A stretch of 23,356 nucleotides of DNA. Origin: Chloroflexota bacterium (lineage in GTDB: Bacteria > Chloroflexota > Anaerolineae > Anaerolineales > Anaerolineaceae). The stretch lies in contig JAKOSR010000128.1 of NCBI GenBank assembly GCA_029777225.1, positions 1 to 23,356 of the forward strand, given 5' to 3'. Positions within the stretch are counted from its first letter, which is position 1; every line of letters starts with the position of its first letter. A program made the translations under genes and the position numbers. The notes under the pieces are model-generated. The model was not told the DNA's origin. It saw nothing but the letters and a program-made list of their open reading frames with translations, and ran no database searches. Of the stretch, positions 1 through 7,955 are shown piece by piece.

Positions 1-2
1 CA

Positions 3-446
3 ACCCCGATCAGCACGGTCGAGTTGCTGGCTGGCAAGTGCCTGGCGGCAGCCCTACCGTCCATGCTGGCCACGTACCTGTCCTCAGTAATTTTCAACCT
101 TGGATTGCTGTTCCTAAAGATTGCTCCCGCAGTGAGAGCGTATATCGGTGGGCCGACCTGGATATTGGGAATTGTTGTGTTGGGTCCGATTCTGTCGGTC
201 ATCGCGGTCATTTTCTCGTTGTTTGTTTCTGCGCGGGTGAGCGACCCACGTGTCGCGGAACAACTTTCCGCGGTCATCATCCTTCCGGTGATGTTGTTAC
301 TTTTCGCCCAACTGGCCGGCGTCATTGTGGTGAGTGTCTTGTTCATGAGTATCACGATCGTAGTATGCCTGGCCATCGCGTATGGCATGTTACATCTTGG
401 AACGTTGATATTTGACCGGGAAAACATCCTCACCCGGTGGAAATAG
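3..446 (+). CDS. ABC-2 type transporter permease, C-terminal part (5' truncated)
   Basis: The reading frame is already open at the window edge (first whole codon at 3), so the N-terminus is missing. The visible 147 residues begin TPISTVELLAGK, a pattern typical of the cytoplasmic loop of ABC-2/Na+-efflux type permeases, where 'EPLLATPIS..ELL.GK' is common. Hydrophobic segments follow: one around the ATYLSSVIFNLGLLFL stretch, one around WILGIVVLGPILSVIAVIF, and a closely spaced pair after AEQLSA. The protein ends at a TAG ten bases before the next ATG, so the two genes are probably co-transcribed. Its ATPase partner should lie upstream, outside the window. The substrate cannot be told. The call as a multi-pass ABC-type permease is fairly secure; the precise subfamily is inference. 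Confidence 0.75.
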   Translation, partial: TPISTVELLAGKCLAAALPSMLATYLSSVIFNLGLLFLKIAPAVRAYIGGPTWILGIVVLGPILSVIAVIFSLFVSARVSDPRVAEQLSAVIILPVMLLLFAQLAGVIVVSVLFMSITIVVCLAIAYGMLHLGTLIFDRENILTRWK

Positions 447-452
447 AGAGGA
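446..452 (+). promoter_or_regulatory. Ribosome-binding site deciding the start at 457
   Basis: The GAGAGG stretch directly after the permease stop sits about five bases before ATG 457. It favours this start over an in-frame upstream start at 412 that would overlap the permease gene and add residues in front of an otherwise perfect signal peptide. Confidence 0.7.
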
Positions 453-456
453 CCAA

Positions 457-1227
457 ATGAAAAAGAATCGGATGTTAGTTTTCATCAGCGTACTGGCGCT
501 TCTGGGATTAATCAGTGTCCAGACCGTATCCGCGCAAACAGAAGCGCCATATAGAATCAGCCTGCGACGTGATTTTGGTTATGGAAATGGTGTCAACTTG
601 CAGGGCAGGTTATCCCTGCACCTGAAAGGGGACAGTGCGCAGGTGTCCACTGTGGAATACCTGATGGATGGCACAAGCATGGCTACAGTCGACGCGGATC
701 CTTTTTCGTTCGCGTTTAACACAGACAGCTACCCCGCGGGACCGCATCAATTCACTGCCAAAGTGGCTACCAAGGATGGCAAAAGTTATGAGACCGCACC
801 AATTTCAGCTGTATTCCTGACAGCAGACGAAGCGAAGAGTGGCACCAAAGCCCTGCTGATCCCGATATTGGGAATCGTAGCTTTGGCTTTCTTGGTGAGC
901 GCGGTTGTTCCAAATTTGATTTCACGCAAAAACAAAAGCTTGGTTGGTTACCAAAAGGTTGTTTATGGACCTTGGGGAGGAGCCATCTGCAAACGCTGTG
1001 GCAAACCTTTCTCCCGTTCAGTCATGGGTTTCAATGTGGTCGTAGGGAAGTTTGAGCGCTGCCCGCACTGCGGAAAGTGGCAAATCACAACCAGGACCAG
1101 CCCGCACGCTTTGGATGAAGCTGAGGCTCAGCTGGAAAAGCTGTTCCAGCCCGAAGCGGCCACCCAGGCGGAAGCACAGGAAACCAAGGATCTATTGGAC
1201 GACAGCCGGTATACCGACAAACTCTAG
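457..1227 (+). CDS. Secreted Ig-like domain protein with membrane anchor and cytoplasmic zinc ribbon
   Basis: This is a 256-residue protein. Residues 1-26 are a classic Sec signal peptide (KKNR, hydrophobic core, VSA before Q27). Residues about 50-122 look like a small beta-sandwich of the bacterial Ig-like kind (VEYLMDGTSMATVDADPF then YPAGPHQFTAKVATKDG). Residues 132-155 are a transmembrane helix followed by basic RKNK. Residues 178-205 carry CKRC and CPHC pairs (C178, C181, C202, C205), a zinc ribbon that should be cytoplasmic, followed by an acidic Gln/Ala-rich tail. The gene lies ten bases after an ABC permease gene and probably belongs to the same operon, so it may be an accessory or sensor of that transporter; this is inference. 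I do not recognise a named family. Confidence 0.8.
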   Translation: MKKNRMLVFISVLALLGLISVQTVSAQTEAPYRISLRRDFGYGNGVNLQGRLSLHLKGDSAQVSTVEYLMDGTSMATVDADPFSFAFNTDSYPAGPHQFTAKVATKDGKSYETAPISAVFLTADEAKSGTKALLIPILGIVALAFLVSAVVPNLISRKNKSLVGYQKVVYGPWGGAICKRCGKPFSRSVMGFNVVVGKFERCPHCGKWQITTRTSPHALDEAEAQLEKLFQPEAATQAEAQETKDLLDDSRYTDKL

Positions 1228-1249
1228 GTAACCCGAAAACACAAGATAC

Positions 1250-1277
1250 AAGCCCCAGCGTGTTTTGGCTGGGGCTT
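1250..1277 (+). terminator. Terminator-like hairpin after the zinc-ribbon gene
   Basis: A perfect inverted repeat (AGCCCCAGC, loop GTGTTTTG, GCTGGGGCT, plus one flanking A-T pair) lies 23 bases after the stop at 1227. There is no U-tract after it, so it may stabilise the 3' end or be a weak terminator rather than a strong intrinsic one. Confidence 0.55.
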
Positions 1278-1279
1278 CG

Positions 1280-1288
1280 TGGTATGAT
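1280..1288 (+). promoter_or_regulatory. Candidate extended -10 promoter for the PfpI gene
   Basis: TGGTATGAT matches the extended -10 pattern TGnTAnnnT and lies directly behind the hairpin. It would start transcription near 1295, giving a leader of about 47 bases that ends with the AGGAAGGG ribosome site before ATG 1342. No good -35 is visible. Confidence 0.45.
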
Positions 1289-1341
1289 GCTGAAATTGAA
1301 CCATACCGTCCCTCAACCGGGCGGACAGGAAGGGATGCAAC

Positions 1342-1869
1342 ATGTCACTTGAGAACAAGAAGATTGCGTTTTTGGTCGCTGAAGGGGTTGAAGACCTCGA
1401 ATATTACGCGGTGATGATGCGTTTGCAGGAAGAAGGCCTGAAAGTGCTGACCGCGGCATTGGACCTGAAGACCCTGCGCGGTAAAAACGGGCTGGAAATT
1501 AAACCCGACACGCTGATTGAGAACCTGACCGCGGACGATTTGTTCGCGTTGGTACTTCCTGGTGGCTGGGCGCCGGATAAGCTGCGCCGCTCAAAGCTGG
1601 CAACGGACCTGGTGGCCGCGGTGCAGGCGCAGGGCAAGGTGATTGGCATCATCTGCCATGGCGGACTGATGGCAATTTCTGCCAAGATTGTGAATGGGCG
1701 CAACACAACCGGTTCGCTGGGCATCAAGGATGACTTGATTAACGCGGGCGGGGTGTGGGTGGACGCTCCGGCCTTCCGGGATGGCAACCAGGTGTGGGGC
1801 CGTGTGGTGGCGGACATCCCCGCTTTCAACCGGGAACTGGTCAATGCGCTGAAAGAGGCGGCGGAATAG
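1342..1869 (+). CDS. PfpI/DJ-1 (ThiJ) superfamily protein
   Basis: This 175-residue protein has the length and layout of a single-domain PfpI/DJ-1 protein. The nucleophile elbow is visible as GIICHGG with C105 followed by H106, as in PfpI-type proteases and deglycases. An acidic residue in the AEGVEDLEYY segment (E14 or E17) is the expected partner of the cysteine. LVLPGGWAPDKLR and GIKDDLINAGGVWVD are other family signatures. Members have been described as proteases, glyoxalases or protein/nucleotide deglycases, and the sequence alone does not decide between these. It has its own AGGAAGGG ribosome site ending five bases before the ATG and a candidate promoter at 1280. It stands just before pdxS but is probably transcribed separately. 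Confidence 0.9.
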   Translation: MSLENKKIAFLVAEGVEDLEYYAVMMRLQEEGLKVLTAALDLKTLRGKNGLEIKPDTLIENLTADDLFALVLPGGWAPDKLRRSKLATDLVAAVQAQGKVIGIICHGGLMAISAKIVNGRNTTGSLGIKDDLINAGGVWVDAPAFRDGNQVWGRVVADIPAFNRELVNALKEAAE

Positions 1870-1887
1870 GCGTAGCCTTTCAAGCAG

Positions 1888-1896
1888 TGGTAAAAT
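1888..1896 (+). promoter_or_regulatory. Candidate extended -10 promoter for pdxS-pdxT
   Basis: TGGTAAAAT fits TGnTAnnnT in the 56-base gap before pdxS. The predicted transcript start near 1903 leaves a short leader carrying the ribosome site TTGGAGG (1914-1920), five bases before the ATG. Confidence 0.4.
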
Positions 1897-1925
1897 CCCA
1901 ATAGATAAATACTTTGGAGGTCTGA

Positions 1926-2813
1926 ATGGAACAGCAAGTTTCCAGTTTTGCGGTTAAGAAGGGGTTGGCAGAGATGCTTAAGGGCGGTGTCATCATGGAT
2001 GTGGTCACACCGGAACACGCGCGGATTGCGGAAGATGCCGGCGCGGTGGCGGTGATGGCGTTGGAGCGCGTCCCCGCGGATATCCGTGCTGATGGTGGCG
2101 TCGCCCGCATGAGCGACCCGGAATTGATCCTGAAAATCATGGACGCGGTCAGCATCCCGGTCATGGCCAAAGCAAGGATTGGCCACTTCGTTGAAGCGCA
2201 AATCCTGGAAGCTTTGGGCGTGGATTACGTGGATGAATCCGAGGTGTTGACACCGGCGGATGAAGCCTATCATATCAACAAGCATGCCTTCAAAATTCCA
2301 TTTGTGTGTGGTTGCCGCAACCTGGGTGAAGCCCTGCGCCGAATTGGCGAAGGGGCAGCCATGATTCGCACCAAGGGCGAAGCCGGTACGGGCGACGTGG
2401 TGGAGGCAGTGCGCCACGCGCGCAGCCTGTTTGGCGATATCCGCCAGTTGATGGCCCTGCCTGAAGAAGAAGTGATGACCTTCGCGAAGAACATCCAGGC
2501 GCCTTACGAACTGTGCATGGAAACACGTAAACTGGGCAGGCTGCCGGTGGTTAACTTCGCCGCGGGCGGCATTGCCACCCCGGCGGATGCCGCGTTGATG
2601 ATGCAGCTCGGTGTGGACGGCGTGTTTGTTGGCTCCGGCATTTTCAAATCTGGCGACCCCGCCAAGCGGGCCAACGCGATTGTCAAAGCCACCACGCATT
2701 ACAATGACCCCAAGATTTTGGCTGAAGTGAGCCGAAACCTGGGTGGCGCGATGGTTGGCCGGTCTGTTTCCAGCCTGGGTGATAACGAACTGATTGCCAC
2801 GCGCGGCTGGTAA
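1926..2813 (+). CDS. pdxS: Pyridoxal 5'-phosphate synthase, PdxS subunit
   Basis: PdxS is the lyase/synthase subunit that makes pyridoxal 5'-phosphate from ribose 5-phosphate, glyceraldehyde 3-phosphate and ammonia in the DXP-independent pathway, as a dodecamer of TIM barrels. The 295 residues have the usual length. Key residues are in place: D25 in IMDVV, the Schiff-base lysine K82 in VMAKARIGH, and the second lysine K150 in MIRTKGEAGTGD. The phosphate-binding segments NFAAGGIATPAD and GVFVGSGIFKS are also present. pdxT follows 12 bases later, giving the complete two-subunit enzyme. The start is fixed by a strong TTGGAGG ribosome site. Confidence 0.98.
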   Translation: MEQQVSSFAVKKGLAEMLKGGVIMDVVTPEHARIAEDAGAVAVMALERVPADIRADGGVARMSDPELILKIMDAVSIPVMAKARIGHFVEAQILEALGVDYVDESEVLTPADEAYHINKHAFKIPFVCGCRNLGEALRRIGEGAAMIRTKGEAGTGDVVEAVRHARSLFGDIRQLMALPEEEVMTFAKNIQAPYELCMETRKLGRLPVVNFAAGGIATPADAALMMQLGVDGVFVGSGIFKSGDPAKRANAIVKATTHYNDPKILAEVSRNLGGAMVGRSVSSLGDNELIATRGW

Positions 2814-2825
2814 GCTGACCAACGT

Positions 2826-3410
2826 ATGAAAATTGGCGTTCTCGCCCTCCAGGGCGACTTTCGCGAGCATGGAATCGCCCTCAGCAAGCTGGGCGTTGAG
2901 CCCAGGTTCGTGCGTCTGCCCAAGGACCTGGATGGACTAAACGGGCTGATATTGCCCGGTGGAGAGTCTACGACCATCGGCAAGTTGATGGTGGCTTATG
3001 ATCTGGTTGAGCCCATCCGTCAGTTCGCAGTAAACCGCGTCATCTGGGGCACCTGCGCTGGCGCGATCCTGATGGCCAAAGAGGTCGGGCAGGAACAACC
3101 CCTCCTGCAGGTGATGGACACGATCATCACGCGCAACGCCTTTGGACGGCAGGTTGATTCCTTTGAAATCGAGCTGGATGTGCCCTTCCTAAACCCCTCG
3201 CAACCGTCATACCACCTGACCTTCATCCGCGGTCCTGTCTTTTCAGCCGTCTTTGGGCGGGCGAAACCACTCTTGAGCCTCCCTGATGGCAGGATTGTAG
3301 CCGTGCGGCAGGACAATCTGCTTGCGACCTCCTTCCACCCGGAGATGACCGAAGATACGCGTTTTCACCAATACTTTTTGGAGATGGTCGAATCAGTACA
3401 CGAAGCCTGA
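2826..3410 (+). CDS. pdxT: Pyridoxal 5'-phosphate synthase, glutaminase subunit PdxT
   Basis: PdxT is the class I glutaminase that releases ammonia from glutamine and channels it to PdxS. The 194-residue length is normal. The catalytic triad is visible as C77 in WGTCAGA and H171/E173 in SFHPE; LPGGESTTIG forms the oxyanion region, and RNAFGRQVDSFE is the family signature that contacts PdxS. The start at ATG 2826 keeps the expected MKIGVLALQGDF N-terminus. The following gene may begin inside or right after its 3' end. Confidence 0.97.
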   Translation: MKIGVLALQGDFREHGIALSKLGVEPRFVRLPKDLDGLNGLILPGGESTTIGKLMVAYDLVEPIRQFAVNRVIWGTCAGAILMAKEVGQEQPLLQVMDTIITRNAFGRQVDSFEIELDVPFLNPSQPSYHLTFIRGPVFSAVFGRAKPLLSLPDGRIVAVRQDNLLATSFHPEMTEDTRFHQYFLEMVESVHEA

Positions 3411-3469
3411 CCCCGTTTGACTGGCCCTGGCTCCTGGGTCATCCCGAATGGACCCGGAGCCTGGATACT

Positions 3470-4324
3470 GTGCGGCTTCTGACCCGCGGAAGCCCGCTAA
3501 ACTTACGCAACCTCCTATTTCGAATGGCGCCGTCTGTGAACCAGTGCGGCGTCTTTAATCGGGAGGAAGACGGCGCGGCCTGCTACATGCACCTGACCCA
3601 ACGCATCGGCGAGGATTTCGTGCAGTTCACCTATATGGTGGCCCCCCCTGAGGCCTCTGAAGGAGCGCTGTGCCGGGTGTTGGAAGCGTTGATTCGCAGC
3701 GCGGGAGGTTGGGGCGCGCACACACTCACCTGTCATCTGCCAGTTGATTCCCCCTTTTTGCCATTTTTCCGCAGGGCTGATTTTAAGGTCTGGGCACAAC
3801 AGCGTATCTACAAGCTGGTGGGCAACCCCGACGCGCGCACCTCCCCGCGACATGCCTGGCGCATTTGGAATGGCACTGACATTCGGGCGATGAGCAGCTT
3901 GTATCGAAGCGTTGTGCCTACCCTGTTGCAATCGGTAGAGCCGATGACGCTCAGGCGTATGCTTGGGTTGGTGCTGTATGATGAAGAGCGGCTGGTGGCC
4001 TACGCGGACCTGGATTACGGACCAAAGGGTGCTTTTGTGCTGCCATTTTTCCATCCAGACCATGGGGACGCGCAGATGATTACTGATTTACTGCAGAGCC
4101 TGCCCGCCACGCTTGGACGGCCGGTGTATCTCTGCGCCAGGTCTTATCAGCCCAAGGTGGCCCACCTGTTGGACCAGCTGCCCTTTCAATCGCTGCCCGA
4201 AGATGCTCTCCTGGCCAGGTATATGGCGGTACGCGCGCACGCGCCTGGCATGGAAAGCCGACCGGTCTTTGAGAAAGCGACAGGCGAGCAGGGCCAACCT
4301 ATATCCCCCATCATACCCCGATAG
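3470..4324 (+). CDS. Uncharacterised protein, possibly GNAT-like
   Basis: This protein has 284 residues from GTG 3470. It appears to have two halves. The second (from about residue 125) has a layout reminiscent of GNAT acyltransferases: a helix-rich start (IRAMSSLYRSVVPTLL), then LVLYDEERLVAYADLDYG, a hydrophobic strand AFVLPFFHPD, a helix, and a closing ARYMAV strand. A clear acetyl-CoA loop (Q/RxxGxG/A) is not evident, so activity is uncertain. The chosen GTG has a GGAG ten bases upstream. However, the frame stays open upstream across the end of pdxT, and that segment (LTPFDWPWLLGHPEW) reads like genuine protein, so the real start may be earlier. It follows pdxT closely and is probably in the same transcript. 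No function is assigned. Confidence 0.65.
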   Translation: MRLLTRGSPLNLRNLLFRMAPSVNQCGVFNREEDGAACYMHLTQRIGEDFVQFTYMVAPPEASEGALCRVLEALIRSAGGWGAHTLTCHLPVDSPFLPFFRRADFKVWAQQRIYKLVGNPDARTSPRHAWRIWNGTDIRAMSSLYRSVVPTLLQSVEPMTLRRMLGLVLYDEERLVAYADLDYGPKGAFVLPFFHPDHGDAQMITDLLQSLPATLGRPVYLCARSYQPKVAHLLDQLPFQSLPEDALLARYMAVRAHAPGMESRPVFEKATGEQGQPISPIIPR

Positions 4325-4343
4325 ACTCAACATTAAAAATTAC

Positions 4344-4369
4344 CATCCGGATCGGATGCCCAGGCCTGG
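4344..4369 (+). terminator. Two small hairpins before the nurA promoter
   Basis: A 6-bp stem (CATCCG, loop GAT, CGGATG; 4344-4358) is followed at once by the palindrome CCAGGCCTGG (4360-4369), and GGGGGTTTTT follows at 4374-4383. This may end transcription of the upstream unit, but no single stem is directly joined to the T-run, so the terminator role is tentative. Confidence 0.35.
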
Positions 4370-4396
4370 TTGAGGGGGTTTTTCATCCGCTATAAT
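4370..4396 (+). promoter_or_regulatory. Candidate promoter for the nurA-herA-sbcC operon
   Basis: A consensus -10 TATAAT lies at 4391-4396. The best -35-like match is TTGAGG at 4370-4375, with a short 15-base spacer. Transcription would begin near 4403, leaving a leader of about 28 bases that contains GAGAAGG before ATG 4431. Confidence 0.55.
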
Positions 4397-4430
4397 TAGC
4401 CCCAGGGAAAAACGCGCGAGAAGGTAAGCC

Positions 4431-5603
4431 ATGCCAGTCAATTACTTCCAATTGCATCAAAACCTTGAAGCTTACAGCCAAAAAACTTCCATGAAGGCAG
4501 CCGAATTGAATACCTTGGAAGAGGCGCTGAAAAAGGCGTTTGGCGAGGCCGCGCTGGATACCGGCGCGACCCGGGCGCGCGTGGAACGGGCCGAAAGGGA
4601 ATTGCCAACGCTCTATTGCGCCAAACCAACCGCTGAACCGATGTTGACGATTAGGGACGCGCCCCCCAAGCCTGAGCGCTACACGCTGGCCGCGGCGGAT
4701 GGCTCGCAAATCGCGCCCAACCGGCACCGTCCGGTGCAATTTTGCGTCATTAACGTGGGACTGATAAAGGCCCATCATGGTTCCGGGCTGGAGCCCACAA
4801 CGGACATTCAATCTGAGCTCATGGACCAGGAGCGGCTATTCACTGTTGAGGGCGGGCTGATTGGGGAAGACACTGTGGGTTTGCAGCGGGACCTGGCTGA
4901 GCGCCGGGCGCTGCTGAAGTTCGTGGAAAACGAGACCGGACCGGTGGTCACCCTGACGGACGGACCTTTGGATGTTTACCAGGGCACCCTGGCCGCGGCT
5001 GAACGCCAGGCACCCCAGGCTGAGGTGTATGAGGTCTACCAAAAGATGGCCGAGATGGGGGTCATCAACGCGGGGTACATTGACAAACCGGGGTCCGAAA
5101 TGCTCACGCGCATGCTGGCGCTGACGCAGCTGCCGGAAGGCGACCTGGCGGGCTATGACCAGCTCAAGCGCAGCATGGCCGGCATCAGCGACGCACGCTT
5201 GCTCAAGCACCTGTTCACGCGGACCGGCCAGCGCTCAGCGATTTTTGAAGCCATCACCAAAACCGAAGTCAACCGGGGGCCCAGCGTTCAGGCGCACTTT
5301 TTCTATCTCAATGTGGAGCAGGGTGAGCCTTACCTGGCCAGGGTGGAATTCCCTGGGTGGGTGAGCGAACGGCCTGAGCTGGTGGACCTGCTTCACGCGG
5401 TGGTGTACGCTGAAAGCCAGGTGTTGGAAACACACCCCTATCCCTACCTGCTGCACCGCGCGCACGAACTGGCCGTCATCACTTTTGAAGAACGGGTTTA
5501 CGTGGAGGACATGTTGCTTAGGCAACTTGACCAAGATGGCCTGGGCCTTGGGAGAATATCCAACAAGGAAGTCACCAAAGAAATAGCGGGAGGACGCTTA
5601 TGA
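4431..5603 (+). CDS. nurA: NurA-family DNA end-processing nuclease
   Basis: NurA is a 5'-3' nuclease that works with the HerA translocase to resect DNA ends, best known from archaea. This 390-residue protein shows the family pattern: a first metal-binding aspartate in LAAADGSQIAPNRH (D90), a second in VVTLTDGPLDVY (D177), the GYIDKPGS segment (D218), and the C-terminal PYPYLLHRAHELAVI motif with H342/H345. An N-terminal helical region (residues 1-60) precedes the catalytic core, as in other bacterial members. The stop overlaps the next start as ATGA, and the next three genes follow without gaps, including HerA, NurA's known partner. The family call rests on these motifs and this context; polarity and substrate are not visible. 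Confidence 0.9.
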   Translation: MPVNYFQLHQNLEAYSQKTSMKAAELNTLEEALKKAFGEAALDTGATRARVERAERELPTLYCAKPTAEPMLTIRDAPPKPERYTLAAADGSQIAPNRHRPVQFCVINVGLIKAHHGSGLEPTTDIQSELMDQERLFTVEGGLIGEDTVGLQRDLAERRALLKFVENETGPVVTLTDGPLDVYQGTLAAAERQAPQAEVYEVYQKMAEMGVINAGYIDKPGSEMLTRMLALTQLPEGDLAGYDQLKRSMAGISDARLLKHLFTRTGQRSAIFEAITKTEVNRGPSVQAHFFYLNVEQGEPYLARVEFPGWVSERPELVDLLHAVVYAESQVLETHPYPYLLHRAHELAVITFEERVYVEDMLLRQLDQDGLGLGRISNKEVTKEIAGGRL

Positions 5604-6211
5604 ATCTTGAGGGGCAAAAAATCGCGATTGGCAAACTATTACGCGCCGATAACAGCCACTTCGTGGCCGGCTGCCGGGTGAGGGAGCTTGAGACGCCCGC
5701 CCTGGGGAGCCTGTGCAAGGTGGACCTGGGCGAAAACCTGGAAGTATACGGGTTAATCACCAACATCATCATCAACGATGACGGATTGGTGCGGCAGATG
5801 GTCTCGGGGGTGAGCATCCCCAGCGAATACACGGCGGATAACCGTTATAACCGCAACCTGCCCGTGGAAATCCACGTGCTTACCGTGGGATACCAATCGG
5901 AGGGCGCGATTCATCATTACCTGCCACCGCGACCACCGCTCAGCCTGGATGTGTTGTACCTGTGTGATGACGCGCAACTGGTGGACTTCACCGCGCACGG
6001 GAGGTTTGGGTACTTCAGGCACATCCTGCGGATGATGGACAGCCCGGTGGAAGAACTGCTGGTATGCCATCTGGGCCAGGCCCGGGCCGCACACGAAGCC
6101 GCGGGAGACACAGCCTGGTACCCGGCGGCCTGCAAGGAACTGATCACGCTGTTGCGAGACGACTATGTGAAACTGGCCTCGGTATTAAACGCGCTGGCGG
6201 AATTGGAATAA
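5600..6211 (+). CDS. HAS-barrel-like protein, HerA-associated, without ATPase domain
   Basis: This protein has 203 residues. Its N-terminal part resembles the HAS barrel found at the front of HerA ATPases: GSLCKVDLGENLEVYGLITNI parallels VQEGAFLVTDSGNWRFYGLVTDL in the neighbouring HerA, and both are followed by a short Arg/Gln-containing loop. Further on, LPPRPPLSLDVLYLCDDAQLVDF parallels the HerA segment before its Walker A (SHHAPVRLADAEDITELF). It then ends in an all-helical tail (residues about 130-203) where HerA has its motor. There is no P-loop. The start overlaps the nurA stop (ATGA) and herA begins ten bases after its end, so co-expression is near certain. A structural adaptor between HerA and a partner is plausible but inferred. 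Confidence 0.85.
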   Translation: MNLEGQKIAIGKLLRADNSHFVAGCRVRELETPALGSLCKVDLGENLEVYGLITNIIINDDGLVRQMVSGVSIPSEYTADNRYNRNLPVEIHVLTVGYQSEGAIHHYLPPRPPLSLDVLYLCDDAQLVDFTAHGRFGYFRHILRMMDSPVEELLVCHLGQARAAHEAAGDTAWYPAACKELITLLRDDYVKLASVLNALAELE

Positions 6212-6221
6212 GGGAGCATAG

Positions 6222-7955
6222 ATGGAACTGGAAAACCAAGCAAACACCGGTAACAAACCCATTGGTTATGTGGTGGGGGGTGGCCTGGAGGCCAACTTGC
6301 AGGTGAGGTTGACTGTGCCCGCGCACCAAGTGCAGGAAGGCGCCTTTTTGGTTACGGATAGTGGCAACTGGCGGTTTTATGGCCTGGTGACCGACTTGCA
6401 GCTGGGCAGCACGAACGCGCGCTTTGCCGATGAGCAGAGCGAGGACCGGTTGCCCCAACCGCTTGCCAATCTTTTGCATGGCCAGACTTTGTTTACCAAC
6501 CTGGCCATGATGCCAGCCTTGATGATGGACCGTGGGCCTGAGCCCGGCAGCCCTGGCTATATGGCCTGGCGCGAACTCCACCCGGACAGCGCGGCGCCAA
6601 TCCCAGTCAAAACGGTGCCAAGCCACCACGCGCCGGTCAGGCTGGCGGATGCCGAGGATATCACCGAACTGTTTGGGGATGAGAACGACCCCAACAACTT
6701 CCGCATTGGCGAGACGCGCGAACAGGGTCACCCGGTGTGTCTGGACCTGGAGAAATTCGTGAAGCGGTCGGCCGGCATTTTCGGTACGACCGGGTCCGGG
6801 AAGTCCTTCCTGGCACGCATGATTTTGGCTGGCTTAATCCAAAAGAACCAGGCGTCCACCCTCATCTTCGACATGCATAACGAATACGGACCAGACAGCG
6901 CCTCCTCGGACGACAAGAAGCCGGTATCCGGGCTTAAAAGCAAATTTGGCAGCAAGGTGCGGCTGGTGGGCCTGGGGCGCGGGACGCGCTTTGGCGACCT
7001 CAATCCGGATACGACCCTGGAAATTGCCCAGACTGACCTTACCCCCGAGGATGTTTTACAGCTTAGCCAGGCCCTGAACCTCAAGGAAACCTCCGCCACC
7101 ACGCTGGACGCGCTGTACAACAGCTTCCACGAAGCCTGGTTTGGCGAGTTTATGAAGATGCGCGCTGGTGCCGTGGTGGAGGACGATGAGGGCAAAAAGG
7201 TCCCGGCGCCGGATAGCGTGGAGGCCTGGGCGGCGGATGCCGGCGTTCATCCGGGCGCCGCGGCCGGCTTGCGCAGCAAACTGGAGCGCATCAACCACCG
7301 CGACTACCTGGTGGAGGCACCCGCGTCCAACGGGCTGCGCTACATCGTGGAAGCACTGAAGAAAGGTGAACATATTGTTCTCTCCTTTGGGAAGTTTGAC
7401 AACGACCTCGATTACCTGATGGTCACCAACCTGATTACCCGGAAAATCCGGGATACCTGGGAGGAATGGACCAACGCCTACCACCGCGACCGGAAACCTG
7501 GCAACGAGCCCAGGCCACTGGTGGTGGTGGTGGAGGAAGCCCACAAGTTGCTCAACCGGGAGATGGCTTCACAGACCATTTTTTCAACCATCGCGCGGGA
7601 AATGCGCAAGTATTACGTCACCCTTTTGATTATCGATCAGAGGCCTTCGCAGATTTACGACGAGGTCATGTCCCAATTGGGCACGCGCGTGACGGGCTCC
7701 CTGGGGGATGAGGATGACATCAACGCGGTGCTTTCAGGGCTGGCTGGCCGGCAGGCACTGCGCGGGATGTTGGCCAAACTTCAACCCAAGGAAGAGGTGC
7801 TGCTCTTGGGTTGGGGGGTGCTGATGCCCATTCTTGTCCGCTCGAGGCGGTACGACTCGCGCTTCTGGCAGGAAGTGTTGGGCGAAAATGGAAAAGGGAA
7901 AAACGTGGATGACATAAACAGGATTCTGGGCTACCAAGACGATGATACCGATTAA
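6222..7955 (+). CDS. herA: HerA-type hexameric DNA translocase ATPase
   Basis: HerA is a FtsK/HerA-superfamily hexameric motor that pumps DNA to the NurA nuclease. The 577 residues contain an N-terminal HAS barrel (about 12-75), Walker A GTTGSGKS at 188-195, a DMHNEYG segment after the following strand, Walker B VVVVEEAHKLL with E438/E439, and a sensor-type stretch LLIIDQRPSQIYDEVMSQLGTRV. The region between (about 300-400) is helical, as in HerA. AGGGAG precedes the ATG by about seven bases. The last 14 bases overlap the sbcC start, so the two are translationally coupled. Hexamer formation and NurA binding are family knowledge, not visible here. Confidence 0.95.
   Translation: MELENQANTGNKPIGYVVGGGLEANLQVRLTVPAHQVQEGAFLVTDSGNWRFYGLVTDLQLGSTNARFADEQSEDRLPQPLANLLHGQTLFTNLAMMPALMMDRGPEPGSPGYMAWRELHPDSAAPIPVKTVPSHHAPVRLADAEDITELFGDENDPNNFRIGETREQGHPVCLDLEKFVKRSAGIFGTTGSGKSFLARMILAGLIQKNQASTLIFDMHNEYGPDSASSDDKKPVSGLKSKFGSKVRLVGLGRGTRFGDLNPDTTLEIAQTDLTPEDVLQLSQALNLKETSATTLDALYNSFHEAWFGEFMKMRAGAVVEDDEGKKVPAPDSVEAWAADAGVHPGAAAGLRSKLERINHRDYLVEAPASNGLRYIVEALKKGEHIVLSFGKFDNDLDYLMVTNLITRKIRDTWEEWTNAYHRDRKPGNEPRPLVVVVEEAHKLLNREMASQTIFSTIAREMRKYYVTLLIIDQRPSQIYDEVMSQLGTRVTGSLGDEDDINAVLSGLAGRQALRGMLAKLQPKEEVLLLGWGVLMPILVRSRRYDSRFWQEVLGENGKGKNVDDINRILGYQDDDTD

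Noticed and set aside
1404..2870. A 488-codon open frame on the minus strand across the PfpI gene and pdxS
   Set aside because: It lies opposite two genes with clear families and motifs, and its translation is rich in His, Arg and Gln with no domain. It is a by-product of codon use in GC-rich DNA.
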